Shown piece after piece: positions 26,195 to 41,214 of a DNA stretch of 64,000 bases. The notes below the pieces were generated by a model. That model saw nothing but the letters and a program-made list of their open reading frames with translations, did not search any database and was not told the DNA's origin. The DNA comes from Polychytrium aggregatum (lineage: Eukaryota > Chytridiomycota > Chytridiomycetes > Polychytriales), in contig NW_026516214.1 of the NCBI RefSeq assembly GCF_025602895.1, forward strand, positions 868,001 to 932,000, written 5' to 3'. The position numbers were made by a program, and so were the translations under genes. Position 1 is the first letter of the stretch, and each line of letters starts with the position of its first letter.

Positions 26195-27209
26195 TCAGGC
26201 GGCTGGCAAGCTGTTGGCTCGCTCGAACTCATCAGGCGTCTTGGCAGTAATCTGGAGAGCGTGCACGCCGGCCTTGAGCTCGTCATCCAGGATTTGGTAG
26301 ACCAGCTATGGTCGGGTTGCATGATGCAGTCATCAGCCGCGGGTCAGTGTTGGGTTGCAAAAGCAGATCCGGAAGTCGTCCTTCAGCCAACACTCTCAAG
26401 CGGAGCGCCGGTGATCTGATAAACTGCTCGAGTCAATTGGGCTGGTGGATGTCCCTCACCTTATGTCGTTGAAGCAGAGTCTGCCGGTTTCAGGTGACCG
26501 GCCAGTACCGTCGTATAATCGATGCAGAAACAGATGCGGGGGCGGGAGAGCTGTGAGCACAGAAGCATCTACGCTCGTGCTGGAGCAATGTCACCAGCCT
26601 TGCCTCCTGATCGATGCAAGATTGTCTGTCCAGACACTCAGTTGCAGCCCACCTTGCCCTTGAACTCGTCCGATGCCACCAAGACTCTGCAAAGACAAAG
26701 CCAGAGACCCAAGGATGTTAGCGGCGAATGGATGCGAGGCATGCGCCGGAGAGACAGGATATCGCTGCTGGCTGCGGACGCACCGGAAGTGGGTCTCGTT
26801 CGGCTTGAGGCCCTTCATTGCCGCATGGCCGGCGTGCTTGGAGCTGTCGTCGACGATCTCCAGATGCGAAGGTCTGAGATGGTCGTTCAGCTGCATGGAC
26901 GAGACGCTGTCGGTGAGGCTGTCGCTGGCGACGGATGCTGTGATCTGAAACGGCGCTGGCCAGTGCGCTGGGCGGTGTGATGGAGGCAGATCGGGCGATG
27001 GCCATCCCGGACCGGTCCCGCCTCGCCCGACTCACCTTTTGGTGGATCTGGGTGTAGACCGGGCCTCCTGTGGTGGTGTTCATGAAGTTGTGCAAGAAGA
27101 GCGACGACTTGGTGGTGTAGGATCGGCCTGGACTTGCGAGCCGGCGCAGGAGCGGAAGCATGACAGCGGTGAAGGCTCGCATCAAACGAAAGCCCAAGCG
27201 CAGCCGCAT
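26195..27209 (-). CDS. BOL1: BolA-like protein, predicted mitochondrial
   Basis: BolA proteins work with monothiol glutaredoxins and late mitochondrial Fe-S assembly factors. Five exons: 27209..27036, 26944..26784, 26686..26653, 26480..26460, 26305..26195 (501 nt, 166 aa). The N-terminus MRLRLGFRLMRAFTAVML with later RRLASPGRS is Arg-rich and lacks acidic residues, a good mitochondrial presequence; MRAF at 27182 is an alternative start. The BolA core follows: LRPSHLEIVDDSSKHAGH, KPNETHFR, VLVASDEFKGK, LLQRHK, LDDELKAGVHALQITAKTP. The invariant His lies in LLQRHK, a segment encoded by a 21-nt micro-exon. Relative to short BolA proteins there is an insertion (SLTDSVSSMQLND) before the core. BOL1 rather than BOL3 is a guess based on the HLEIVDDS/GVHALQI pattern. 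Confidence 0.9.
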
Positions 27210-27370
27210 TTCTTTGGGCGTGCTGTGGTGCGATCGGCCAGCTCTCCTCTCGGATCTGACGGCCTCCAACAGCAGCTTCGATCGCCCTCCGTGCGAGCGT
27301 GCTGTCCTTTCGGCGACCCCAAGCGTCACTCTGGGTTTCCACCCCTGCCCGCAAAGACTTCAGCCGCCCA
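27210..27370. promoter_or_regulatory. Compact bidirectional promoter, BolA / ZC4H2-like
   Basis: Only about 161 bp separate the two divergent start codons, so both promoters must share this segment. No TATA-like box is obvious. Confidence 0.6.
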
Positions 27371-28448
27371 ATGGCATTACCAATCGATTCGCAGAATGCA
27401 ACCGACGAGCAGATGCGGCGTCTCGAGTCGCTGGCACGTATGAGGTGCGAACTCTCGTCGCCGGATGCCAAGTGCTGTTCCGCCCGAGCTGTCAGCAGAC
27501 TCCGGCTCGCAGATAGCAGGTGCACCGATCCAAAGAAACGCTCGGTCACAGCACCTATTCACGATGCCTGCTCGCCCTTGGCTCATGCTACGCCGTGGAA
27601 TCGAATTGCTGCCTCTGATGAACATTTGGCAGGAAGAGAATCTCCCGGCTGTCTGAAATCAAAAAATCAATCTTTGTGGCCTCGCAGAGGCTGGAAAAGG
27701 AGGACGCCCTCCTTAACGAAATCCGCGCCGAGAAGCGGCTGCTGGAGCAGGAGCGGCTGCAGTTGCTCGCAACAGTTGAGCAGCTCGACCAGGATATAGC
27801 AGAGGTAGAGTCTCGTACTCTGCGATAGCGGCATCGTCGGCATCGTCGGCATCGTCGGCATCGTCGGCATCGTCTGCATCGTCTGCATCGTCGGCACCCA
27901 GATGCTGGATGGCCTTTGGTCATGAAACCCACTCACTGCTCTTCTAAAAACCGGAACACCCCCTTGCAGCTGAGTGCATCTGAGGACTCGCTGCAGACAA
28001 TGCGGACAGAGACCTCCAAACAACTGGACACCCTGCGCGACGACGAGTATGCTCCGTTAAAGGAGAGGATCGACCAGGCGCGACAGAAAGTTGGGCTGTC
28101 CCGGCTGCCGAATCTGCAGGAGGAAGTGGAGGTTGAGATGCTCAGGTAGGTATGCCGTGGCATGTAACCATCGCCCTAACGCACCTGGGTGGATCTGTTG
28201 AGCTCCCCGCCGCCCACGCAGCCGATGTTAACTGTCGTCGTCTCATGCTTCTCCATTTGCGCTGGACCGAAAGCTACCTCGAGGAGCGGCGGAATCGGTG
28301 GCGAGAGTCCGGCATACTACAACCCGATGCGGCTGCTCGCTCGCCCACTGGAACACCTCCTCCATTGAGCCAGCCATCGTCTCCATCGGTATCGGCGAGA
28401 GAGCGACAAGGCAGTCAGTCGAGGTCTATTCGCAAGCGGAAGAAGTGA
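27371..28448 (+). CDS. ZC4H2-family coiled-coil protein lacking the zinc finger
   Basis: Four exons: 27371..27444, 27633..27804, 27970..28145, 28274..28448 (597 nt, 198 aa). Exon 1 ends at a GTGCGA donor. The predicted coiled coil (RISRLSEIKKSIFV, LNEIRAEKRLLEQERLQLL) is followed by DEYAPLKERIDQARQKVGL and SRLPNLQEE, which aligns well with animal ZC4H2 (DEYKPLKEHVDALRMTLGL, QRLPDLCEE). Human ZC4H2 ends in a C4H2 zinc finger and a basic tail. Here the tail is basic (SRSIRKRKK) but has no Cys, so the finger is absent. No alternative frame or splice of the last exon restores Cys pairs. Function in fungi is unknown. It is divergent from the BolA gene. Confidence 0.7.
27833..27896. repeat. 9-bp tandem repeat in intron 3 of the ZC4H2-like gene
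   Basis: About seven copies of CATCGTCGG (with CATCGTCTG variants) in intron 27805-27969. Confidence 0.92.
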
Positions 28449-28962
28449 GCGGCTCCCATGCCTGTCCCATCACAACCACGATCTCAGCGGCTCGAGGCCC
28501 TTTGCCTATCCCAGATTCGAGTCAGTGTGTCGTCTCTTCAGCCTTTGTTTCAGCGAAAGCGTTACAGCGACATGGATGGTGGCAAATCAGCTGAGATGCC
28601 CTCAGACATATTCGTGCATATCGAGTCGCCAAAGCTACGGGCTCTCCAGTGCCGATGCCGGCCGATACACGATAATCCAAGCCATACGCACCGCTGCGAC
28701 GAGATACAGCTGCAACATCGACTCTCGTCCCCAACGCTGCGTTCCCCAATAAACTGGTTCATGGACCATGAACAGAATGTACTTTTGTCAGTTGTGAAGC
28801 CCTTTCCTCTAATGGGCTGAGAGGCATCCAGTATCGCGAGGTGGACCTTTTCAGTTGAAATATTCAGTTCTAACATCGGTGGGCCTGGAGCTTAGTCCTT
28901 AGAGATGCATTTGCTCGACCAGCCTGTTGCACAGTCGCTGTGAACGTGGGAATGCCAGTGGA
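28449..28962. other. Convergent intergenic region ZC4H2-like / KIN1
   Basis: 514 bp between converging genes. The terminal exon of the KIN1 gene might extend into this stretch (see that entry). Otherwise no gene or repeat was recognised. Confidence 0.4.
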
Positions 28963-32734
<3,772 letters not shown>

Positions 32735-33612
32735 GGGGGCGGACGGAGATTTTTCTTGACTGTCCTCACAGCGGTATTCTCACGCAATGGCTTCGTGGCG
32801 ATCCTGCTCGGTGAGTCTGCTGTCCGGGCCGAGGGCGGCATCCAAGACAACGAGGGAAAGCGGGTCGTACTCGTCAGCACGGACGAAGCGGATGGAGCAA
32901 GATCTGGTTTTGACCGAACAACTCGACTTTGCTACGTGTAAGCAGCAATTAAGCGCCATGATGGTGCCCCGAACAAGCGGGAATAGATGGTTCGGCCGCA
33001 TCCCATCGAAGCCGGCTGGGGGGGGGCGAGCATATCGACGCGGCGACAGTCTCTTACAGGATTTACAATCGATACAACAGCGGGGGAAGCAGCAGCAGCA
33101 GCCCCCTGGAAGGACGTGTTGCCTGTGGCGGCTGTCGATCGACGTAGGAAGGCTTGTTTCCCGACAGGGCTGGGAGGAGTGCTGACCTCTCTCGGACATT
33201 TCGCTCCAACATTCCTCTCATCCGTCGTAGCGCTCGCCAATCAGCCACGCCCAATCTCCTGCCAATCTCTGTCTGACTTGAATGTACCGTCGCGGATTGT
33301 GCTGGACCGTGCTGCCCTTGGCACAGCGCTGCACCTGTTCGCCCCAGACCAGCTCGGCACATATTTTGCACGTCATGCCAACAATGCCAACAATGCCCAC
33401 AATGCCCCTATGCATCCTACACAACCCGAGTGTTTGTGCGTCTCGTGGATCGAGATTGCTGTCGGTAACTGGCGGCGGCGATTGCGACGATGCACCAATG
33501 ATCTCTCATTCATGAGCCACTCTGCGTGTGCTGTATTCTGATACCAACACGGTGCTCCGCTTTCGCGGAGATCTAGTCGACAGAGACCAGCGGTGGTGCA
33601 TGCACGCTGCCA
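32735..33612. promoter_or_regulatory. KIN1 upstream / VPS11 downstream region
   Basis: 878 bp between the 5' end of KIN1 and the 3' end of VPS11 (both minus). Contains an eight-G run near 33018, a CAG-rich patch near 33092 and a 9-bp CAATGCC-type repeat near 33378-33410. No coding sequence could be supported. Confidence 0.45.
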
Positions 33613-36600
33613 CTACTGCGACTGCTTGAGCACCACAAAGGTGTTTTTGGAAAAGTACTCCGCAATCACGCCAAAGCGGTTCTCAGGATGTTCTTCGAGC
33701 TGCATTAAGCAGGGCAGCATTGGTTGGGACCGTCAGTTCCAGCGCTGACCAAATGTACAAGTGCCAAAGGATGCGATCCAGCCCTCGATCCGGCCCCTCG
33801 ATCCAGCCTCTCGATCTGCCGCCATCTCGCGCAAGGCTCACCTGCTTCTTGAACACATCATGGCGAGTGGCGTTCCGCTCGTGCCGGGCCATGACGTCCC
33901 GGATCATCTTGTGCTGAGGACTGCATCGGGGGCATTCGGTGTCGCCATCGCCCAGGCAGCGCTGGTGGTAGCTGTGTTTGCACATAAAGTGAACGGTCGG
34001 CAGCTCCAAGGGCTGGAGACACGTCGAGCATTTGGTGGCTTGGAAGACCACGGGGCTGCGTACCGAGCGATTTAGCAGTCCTCAGGCGTCAGAAAGCATT
34101 TGAAACAGAGTCCCGCGGCCAGTAGGCTCGTTATTCGACAGACAGCAGATCAATGCCTGCCGCAAACGATGGGTGCGCCCAGCGATATGATGCAGCGATA
34201 TCGTGCAGCCATATCACGCAATATCTGTCCGCACTGGCGGTCTTACTTGGTTTTCAGGTCCGAAATCTGCTGCCGCATCTTCTCGGTCTCTTCCTGGTAG
34301 CTTTTTGTCATTTTTTGATTCTGTTGGGTTGGCCGGAGATACAGCGTATAGGGGAGCAAAGAAAGGAAAGGAAAGTGCATGCACACGCAAGGTCAATGGC
34401 CAAGCCGACGATGCTAAGCAACGGAATCGGCGAACCTCCGTTGATCAATCGAGCACACCCAGCGCAGTGTATGGCGGCCTACTCACCTCTTCAATGATTT
34501 TGCGCTCCCGCTCGACGCGCTTGATCAGGTAGTCTCTCACCATGCCGATGGTGATGGTCGAGTTTTTGGCCAGCACTTGGACGACCTGCAGCGGTGCCAA
34601 CAAGTTCCGCCGATCAATGTTCTCCAGAACGTTCAACAGCTCCTGCCGGTTCTCGATTGGCCCGGTGCCTTTCTCGGAGTAGTAGGAGAGCGCCAGCGTC
34701 CACAAGGTGCTGTCGGCGTCGCTGGAGACACGGATAAGGTTCGGTGTAGCCATGGTCAGCGTCAGTGCCCACTGGATGAAGCAATCACAAAGCAAGGCTG
34801 TAGAGTAGATAGCAGTAATCTTGGTACACATACCCAAACTTTGAGCACGTTTCCATGAGCGAGGCAGAGTCGCCGATATCCATGTAGTACTGGAGAATGT
34901 CGCGATACCTTGGGCAGAAGAGAACTGCGTAAATTGATATGGCCGCCATGAGGTTTCCTCAGTGCTCCAGTGCACCAGTGCTCCAGTGCACCAGTGCTCC
35001 AGTGCTCTGCCGTAGTGCTCTCGAGTCCCAAGCCTGCTCCGACAACCTACATTCCAAGGCGCTCGTACAGATAGAGAATGCCGGCGCGGAATTTGTGCGT
35101 CTTGCACAGGACGAGTGCGTGGTCCAGGTCGATCTGGGATTTGGGATGTCGCAGAAGGTTCATGGCCTTCTGCTCAAATTGGGCCTTTTCGTTCCAGTCG
35201 ACAGCAGCCCCGGCGTTCTCAAGGGTCTATAAGTCATGAGTGGAGTGCCACCAGTTCAGACACGCGATTCAGAACCCCCGCAGTCACATCATGCAGGCTT
35301 CGGTAGCTCACACCACAATGCGTCCAGCCAACCTGCAATCGCTCGAACTTGGCCGACGCTACTTACAACCGTTTCGGTCGAGCCTTCGATGATTTGCGTG
35401 CAGTTGCTGACATAGAGCTCCAGGAGCGTGTGGCAGGCGATCCGTAGACTCTGTTCTTCCCCGTTTTCCTCGAGCGGGACTGCCGTTGATGAATCGGCCG
35501 CACCCGAGGCGGTCTCGGCGCCACCGGGCCATCCGGACTGGCCTTTGCGGGTGTCGCGGGATGTGATCCCCCACCGCTTCTCCAGAATCCGCTCCAGGAA
35601 CTGCAGACACCACTTGCTGCCCTTTTGAACGAACAAGTGGATGAACCGCTCGGGGGCACACCGCTGGACTCTGTCACCGTCGCCGCTAACGAGACCAGGG
35701 TGACAGAGCCTGACGATCAGGTCGGTCATCTCCTGCGGGTAGTACTCTAGCAAGGTGGTGCCGTATCTGCCGACCTCGAGCTCGGCGGCTTCTTTGTTGA
35801 GCACGCCCAGATACTCGACCGTCTCGGCGTATCGCTTCAGGTCTTCAACCATGATCTTCATGTACCAGTCGTGCGCCTTGAACCTTTTGGCCAGCCAGAG
35901 CGCATGCTCAAAGTGGCCGCCCTTGCGACAAACGCGGATGGCCGTCTGCACGTCGAAAGCAATGTGGTCCTGGTCGTTCTTGATGAACTCGTCGAGCTTG
36001 CGAATGTCCTTCATGGTGGCGTAGCAATTGAGCAGCAGCGTGGTGTGGTCCTCGCTGGCAGCACCTTCTTCGTGCAGCGCCTGCAGATACGACGCCAGGT
36101 TGTGCACCCGCTGTGCGTCCAGGAACTTGATGATGACATAGGATGCCTCCAGCTGCGGTATTGTGTGCAGATACTGCTGCATGGCAACGTCATATTCGCC
36201 GCGAGCATACAGGAAATCGCCGTAGCGCTTGTAGATCTCGACCAGAATCTCGTAATCAAACGGGTTCTCGGACTCCGCGACGCTCGCTCGGGCCGTGGGG
36301 GCGTGAGACTCTGTTGACGGCTTGGGGGTGGATGCGATGTTGATGGCAAGTGTGTACATGTCCTTTCGGAACAGGATCTCAAGCTTTGTGGGCATGGGCT
36401 TCTCGATGAGACGGTAGACCTGAGGGCAAATGCACAATGTCACCGGACAGGCTATCAGATGAAAAAGTCGCACGAAGGCACTAGTCCAGGAAAGCATGCG
36501 CGACAAACGGATAGCCTGGAGACTTGCGCGTGTCCACAGAGAACAGAGTCAAGGCTACCTTGCGCTCGGCTGTTACTACAAGCAGCTCGTCCCACTGGCT

Positions 36601-38930
36601 GACGATGTTGGTGATAGGCACGCCCGACCCGAGCTCATCTGCAGCGAGGCTGGCTGAGCCGAAGGAGCCTGTGAAGGCAATGAACTTGTTCTTTAGGTCA
36701 TAGATCGTCAGTACTGTGCCTGGCTCGCCTTGGACAAAGTTCTCGACATCAGGAGCGTCGGGGGCCTGGACGAGGTCGGATTTGATCTTCTTGGCACGGG
36801 ATACGACAGCCACATACTGCCGGCAAAGCGTCATCGATGTCTTGAAGTCTGCAAAGCGTGAGAAGGACACAAGACCGTGAGGACGGCGACTCACTCAGGC
36901 AAAGGAGGCCGTCCGGGTGCAGCACAGCTCTAGCGAGCAAAGGCAGACCTTCGATGATGTAGCAGGGACCACGTCCGTCGATTCCATACGAATATATAGC
37001 CTGAGAAGCACACGATCAGAATTGTAATCCGGCGGTCATTCGCAGCCCATGTGCCACCTCTCTGCCATGTGGCCGGACCACAGGCTCAGTGTACCATTGC
37101 TACTGTTGCTGCTGCTGCTGCCGGCGGTGCCGAGATAACCCAAAGTCGCGCCGACTCACCTCGTTTTTGCCTACAAGAAACTCTTGCATTGCGCTGTGCG
37201 AATATGCGATCGTGCAGCCAATGTCGGCGCCAAAGTCGTCCACAATTTCCTACATCCACAGATATGGCGTCAGGTGGGTATATCTGTTTGGCATATCGGC
37301 AAGCATTGGTGCGCACTGCCAGGCCGGAGCTGTGGCAGTCGTTAGGGCCCAGGCAGCAAAGATTTAACCAAGAGGGCCATACTTTTGTGTCCTTCCCGCC
37401 TGAGGTCACCATCTTGATGATGGAAGCCAGGGTCACGATAAAGAGCGTCACGACCTTGCCTTCTTCGTGATATTCCAGACCTGTCGATCGGGAGATCCAC
37501 CACCCCCCGCAGGCACATCATCAGCTCGCGGTCGACGGCAGCAGCCGAGCATTGTGCCCCGGCATTATGTTCGACATCTTGCGCTGCACCATGCCTCCAC
37601 CGACTGACGCCGCATTCGAGAGAAACCATGGGCAAGCGACCGTACCGGTAATGCACTCGCTGCCTTCGTGGACTACCCGATGCTTGGTGAAGCGATCGAG
37701 TGAGATGTCGCCACGCAGGATCATGACGACACCGTTTTCGAGACCGATAGCAATCTGGGCCAGGTTCTCGAGATAAGCCAGAGCCGTGACCTAATTGTCG
37801 ATCGTAGTAGCGACAAATGGCGATGGTGATGGCGATGAGAAAGTAGCACACAATGCAGGTGGGCTTGCGCCGTCGCCGCTCTTGCTGTCGGATGGAGAGG
37901 GGACCGTTCGAGGTTCGTTCTTGGTTGGTAAACCAGCACCAGCAGGCTTCCCTTGCACTTACGGGGAAGATCTTGTTGCTGTACTGAATCTTTGCCGAGC
38001 GGCTCAGGACCGGTGCCTTGGACTGCTTGTCGGTCTTGGAGAGATTCCAGATCTTGAGGACCGGAATGTCGTTCTCGTCCTCCTATGTCGTCCGAAAGAG
38101 CATTACTCAACTACCGACTTGTCACTGCTGCAGACCTTGTTCTGGGCATCGCCGGCGCCGAGAGCTTCTGCAAGCACCCAAAGCCACCGGATGCCGTTGC
38201 TGCCGCTCGAGATGGGGTCGCTCGAGATGGGGTCGCTCGAGATAGGGCCGCCCGAAGGACACACACTGCTTGAGAGGCTAGGAGATGCCCCCCGTCGCTC
38301 AACCTACTCCGATCGAAAGCAATGCGTTCTTGCTGGAAATAAAGCGCATGTGGCTGACAGACCCTCGGTGGGCATCAAATGAAAAGATGGACGACAACGA
38401 GTGATTCACGATGAGGATTTGGCCTGAGGACAGTGTTGGACGGCAACAGGACCAGAGGCATGGCCGAGAACGAAGCGCCAGCAGAGCAAAAAGCCGAGTC
38501 AAGGATAACATCGCGCAGCATGAAAAGAATGAGAGTCGTCGTCAATTGCATATGCCTTGCATCAGACGCCCGCTGCACTCAGCAGCGGACTCGAGGGGAG
38601 CATGCAATCAGCCTGGACATCCGCGGCTCCGATTCAGAGCCAGCCCAAGATGCGCCGCTGGGCAGAAGCGATGCCGATCAGCTACAGGAATGGAGATGCA
38701 CATGAGCTGTCGGGCCGCATGTGGATGCAGAAATGGAGGAACAGGAGAGGTGTACGGTGAAAGATAAATAAATATGAAAGGATATATCCATAGTAGATGT
38801 GGCTCCCGCCGGCAACCGAGGCCGAGACATCGCTATCGACCAGCCACGACGGCGAGGTCTCCTTGTTGTCCGCATCGAGAATCTGCTCCTTGGCGAAAAA
38901 GTCGAATCGACGCCACTGCGGGGTGGCCAT
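33613..38930 (-). CDS. VPS11: Vps11 (Pep5), HOPS/CORVET core subunit with RING
   Basis: Vps11 scaffolds the HOPS and CORVET tethers for vacuole/endosome fusion. Fifteen exons: 38930..38786, 38432..38308, 38082..37963, 37790..37646, 37480..37383, 37249..37160, 37000..36949, 36848..36559, 36419..35367, 35226..35051, 34908..34834, 34721..34487, 34320..34247, 34055..33842, 33699..33613 (2979 nt, 992 aa). The N-terminus PQWRRFDFF is diagnostic. A beta-propeller follows, then clathrin-repeat sequence ([42 protein letters not shown]). The C-terminal RING-H2 has C902, C905, C918, H920, H923, C926, C934 and C937. Intron 1 is best fitted as AT-AC (see findings); a GT-AG reading that keeps frame also exists but inserts extra residues in the propeller. 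Confidence 0.95.
34961..35008. repeat. 16-bp imperfect repeat in VPS11 intron 10
   Basis: Alternating GTGCTCCA and GTGCACCA units repeat two to three times within the intron between exons 10 and 11. Confidence 0.85.
38199..38252. repeat. 15-bp tandem repeat in VPS11 intron 2
   Basis: Three copies of CTCGAGATGGGGTCG, the last degenerate, in the intron between exons 2 and 3. Confidence 0.85.
38433..38785 (-). other. Candidate AT-AC (U12-type) intron 1 of VPS11
   Basis: On the coding strand the intron starts ATATCCTTT, a perfect U12 AT-AC donor, and ends CCAACAC. This joins HIYYG to LSSGQILIV, aligning without gaps with the human Vps11 propeller segment SLVFGDMEGQIWFL. A U12-like branch motif TCCTTGAC is present but about 66 nt from the acceptor, farther than usual. 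A competing GT-AG solution (donor in CACCGTACAC, acceptor CCTCAG) also keeps frame. Confidence 0.45.
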
Positions 38931-39422
38931 GGTGGACAGCCGGCGTTGGGTGGGAGAGGAAGGGGGATTGATGGATGGGATGGGTTGGGTGGGTTGGATG
39001 GCCAGGGAGGGCTGGAATGCAGGCGGGCGCGCCACATCTCGCCGAGAAGGCGCTCGGCCGGCCCTGTGGTCGCCGTGGCAAACGAAAGCCGATGTGCACC
39101 TTCGTCCTGCACCTCCCGGGCGGCATGGCCGCTGCCATAGGCGAGAGACAGGGCCACCTGATGCCCGAATCGAGGCCCGCTGTCTCGCAGCAACGTCTCC
39201 TCCCCAATCACCCTGGTTGCTTGGGCTCGCCCGCTCCCGGTCATCTGGGCACAATCGCAGCAGCAGCAGCAGCAACCACAATCGCACCGACATTCACGGG
39301 GGGGGGGAGGAGGTACTCTCTGCGCTTTTGCTCCGTCGCATCGTTTTTTTTTGTTGCTGTTGCTCTATTCTCTTTGCCGCTCCCTCTCCACGACCTTTCT
39401 CGTCCGCTCATTCTGGCAAGGA
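38931..39422. promoter_or_regulatory. Divergent promoter region VPS11 / TB2-DP1 gene
   Basis: 492 bp between divergent start codons. It contains a GGATGG-type repeat near 38968-39005, a CAG triplet run near 39258, a nine- to ten-G run near 39300 and a T run near 39345. No gene is evident. Confidence 0.5.
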
Positions 39423-40340
39423 ATGTCCCTCGGATGGCAGAACTGGAAACCCTACGATGAGCTCCGGCACTGGAGGCCGTGGATTCAGTTCTACGACTCG
39501 TGGCTGGAGCAGTACCCGACCATCAAGGACTTGGCTGCCAAGACCAAGATATCCAAGGTAATGCACCTGTGGAGAGCAACATGGAGCAGGAAGCTGTTGT
39601 GACTGCTATTACGACAAGGCGGCTGCATGGTCCTGGGATGTCATGCATCGGCAGAACCAAAGTATCATGGAGACGCTGCACCAGCGAGCCGGCAGAGCCA
39701 TGACACCTCATCCACAGGACAAGAAGTGTATATCGGCAGTCGCCAAGACAGGCTGTCTCCAGGACGAAAATGAGGCCAACAGCAAGCTCGACACTCGCAT
39801 CGTTCGCATCACTCACATCGCCGTGAACCTGGCCTCGGGGTTTCCCACAGGTGTCGTTGTCCGTCTTTATGAAGCTCTTGCTGGTGCTGACGGCCCTGAC
39901 GCCGCTCTCGGGATACACCACGACAGCGATCGGCCTTCTCTATCCATGCTTCCGAACCCTGGAGGCCATACGCTTGGGCGACGTCGAGGAGATGCGCCTG
40001 TGTTGCATGTACTTTGTGTTTTTCGAGGCACTGAGGCTTCTGGAATGTCTGGGAATCAACAGCATGTTCAAGCTCTGGAGGTGGTTCAAAGTGGTTGCTT
40101 TGATGTGGGCATTTCTTCCGCAAACAAAGGTAGGCAAGATGGCCTCTCCTTCCTCCACCCTCGCTGCGACCATCTGTCGTCTTGGGTGGCGCTGCGGATA
40201 TGGCAAACAGTTGGGTTTGGGCTCCGCTGGTTTGGTCATGACGCACCTTCATCTCCACTCATAAGGGAGCGCGCACCTTGCTCAACTGGGTGATGCCATA
40301 CTTTATATCCTGGACCGAAGTCAAATCACCGCCCAAGTGA
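39423..40340 (+). CDS. TB2/DP1/HVA22 (REEP/Yop1-like) ER membrane-shaping protein
   Basis: REEP/Yop1 proteins insert hydrophobic hairpins in the ER to curve tubules. Three exons: 39423..39557, 39851..40129, 40266..40340 (489 nt, 162 aa). After a hydrophilic N-terminus (WKPYDELRHWRPWIQFYDSW) come LLVLTALTPLSG, then GLLYPCFRTLEAI (family: LYPAYRSFKAL), YFVFFEALRLLECL, a hydrophobic stretch ending ALMWAFLPQT, and GARTLLNWVMPYFISW. The order and spacing match the TB2/DP1 domain. It is shorter than many REEPs and has an unusual N-terminus, so orthology to Yop1 specifically is not claimed. Confidence 0.78.
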
Positions 40341-41214
40341 ATCACCTCATCAAGATAGACCGCCATCTCAATCGATGGAGCGTGGAAAGCGGGCTCAGTT
40401 CACTTTGACACCGGCCCGGTTCAGAATAGATTGCACGCATTCGAACAGGGATGGTCGTTCGGGAAGGAGGTACACTCTTAGATTCAGCACCACTGAGCTG
40501 TCGCTGCTGGTTGTGGAAAGCCCGTCGCGGAAATTGAGAGAATCTGGGGGATGGAGTGATTGGCCTGCACACAGCTATCGTGTCTATGGGCAGCATTCAC
40601 GCCGCGTTGGGTCATGATGGTGGTGAATTGAACTGGGGCACCAGAGTGCAGTGATGTGGAGATCGAGAGTGTGGCGGATGGTCATTGCCGTTGATGGATG
40701 GGTGTGTGTATTAGGGATCCAGAGAAAACTGGCCATCGGCTAAAGGCAAAGCGCCCCCGGTTCATAGAGTACTAGCGTAGAGTAATAGGTGCGATCGAGA
40801 GGAAAACAACAGCAAAAATGAAAAACAAGAACAGAAAGAAGAGTGAAGCAAAAGGGAAAAAAGACTCAAAGCAAAATAGTCATGTTCAGCAGTGGCACAA
40901 AAAAAAAAATAGAACGGCGGACGGAAATCGTGAGATGCCCAGATCCGGTCCTTAGACACTCATAAGGGCGATCGGGACAACGTAGAGCGGGAATCCAGAG
41001 CAGCTATGAGAGTGAGTGTGGGTAGATTCGACGATCGGGCAAAGTACGACGGAGTCCATGGGAATGGTTTCCTGGGAATGCTTGTATAGAGCAGAGGCCG
41101 AGACAAAGTACAAGTACAAGTGGACGGTAGGAACAAGCTTGTACCGAGCGGGAAGGTCAGGTCCGTCGACTCCGACACAACCAGCGAAGCTGATGGTCAT
41201 GGCCGAGAAGGCAA
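40341..41214. other. Convergent intergenic region with A-rich tract
   Basis: 874 bp between converging genes. From about 40795 to 40915 the plus strand is strikingly A/G-rich with many AAAA runs, unlike the GC-rich surroundings. This may be the polyadenylation region of one neighbour or a low-complexity insertion. No gene was found. Confidence 0.5.

Noticed and set aside
32787-33185. 132-codon plus-strand frame upstream of KIN1
   Set aside because: Low-complexity, Ser/Arg/Gln-rich product with no motif in a region expected to be the KIN1 promoter.
38757-38785. GT-AG alternative for VPS11 intron 1 (donor within CACCGTACAC)
   Set aside because: It keeps frame but inserts a hydrophobic stretch into a conserved propeller strand. 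Kept as the competing hypothesis for the AT-AC finding rather than as the model.
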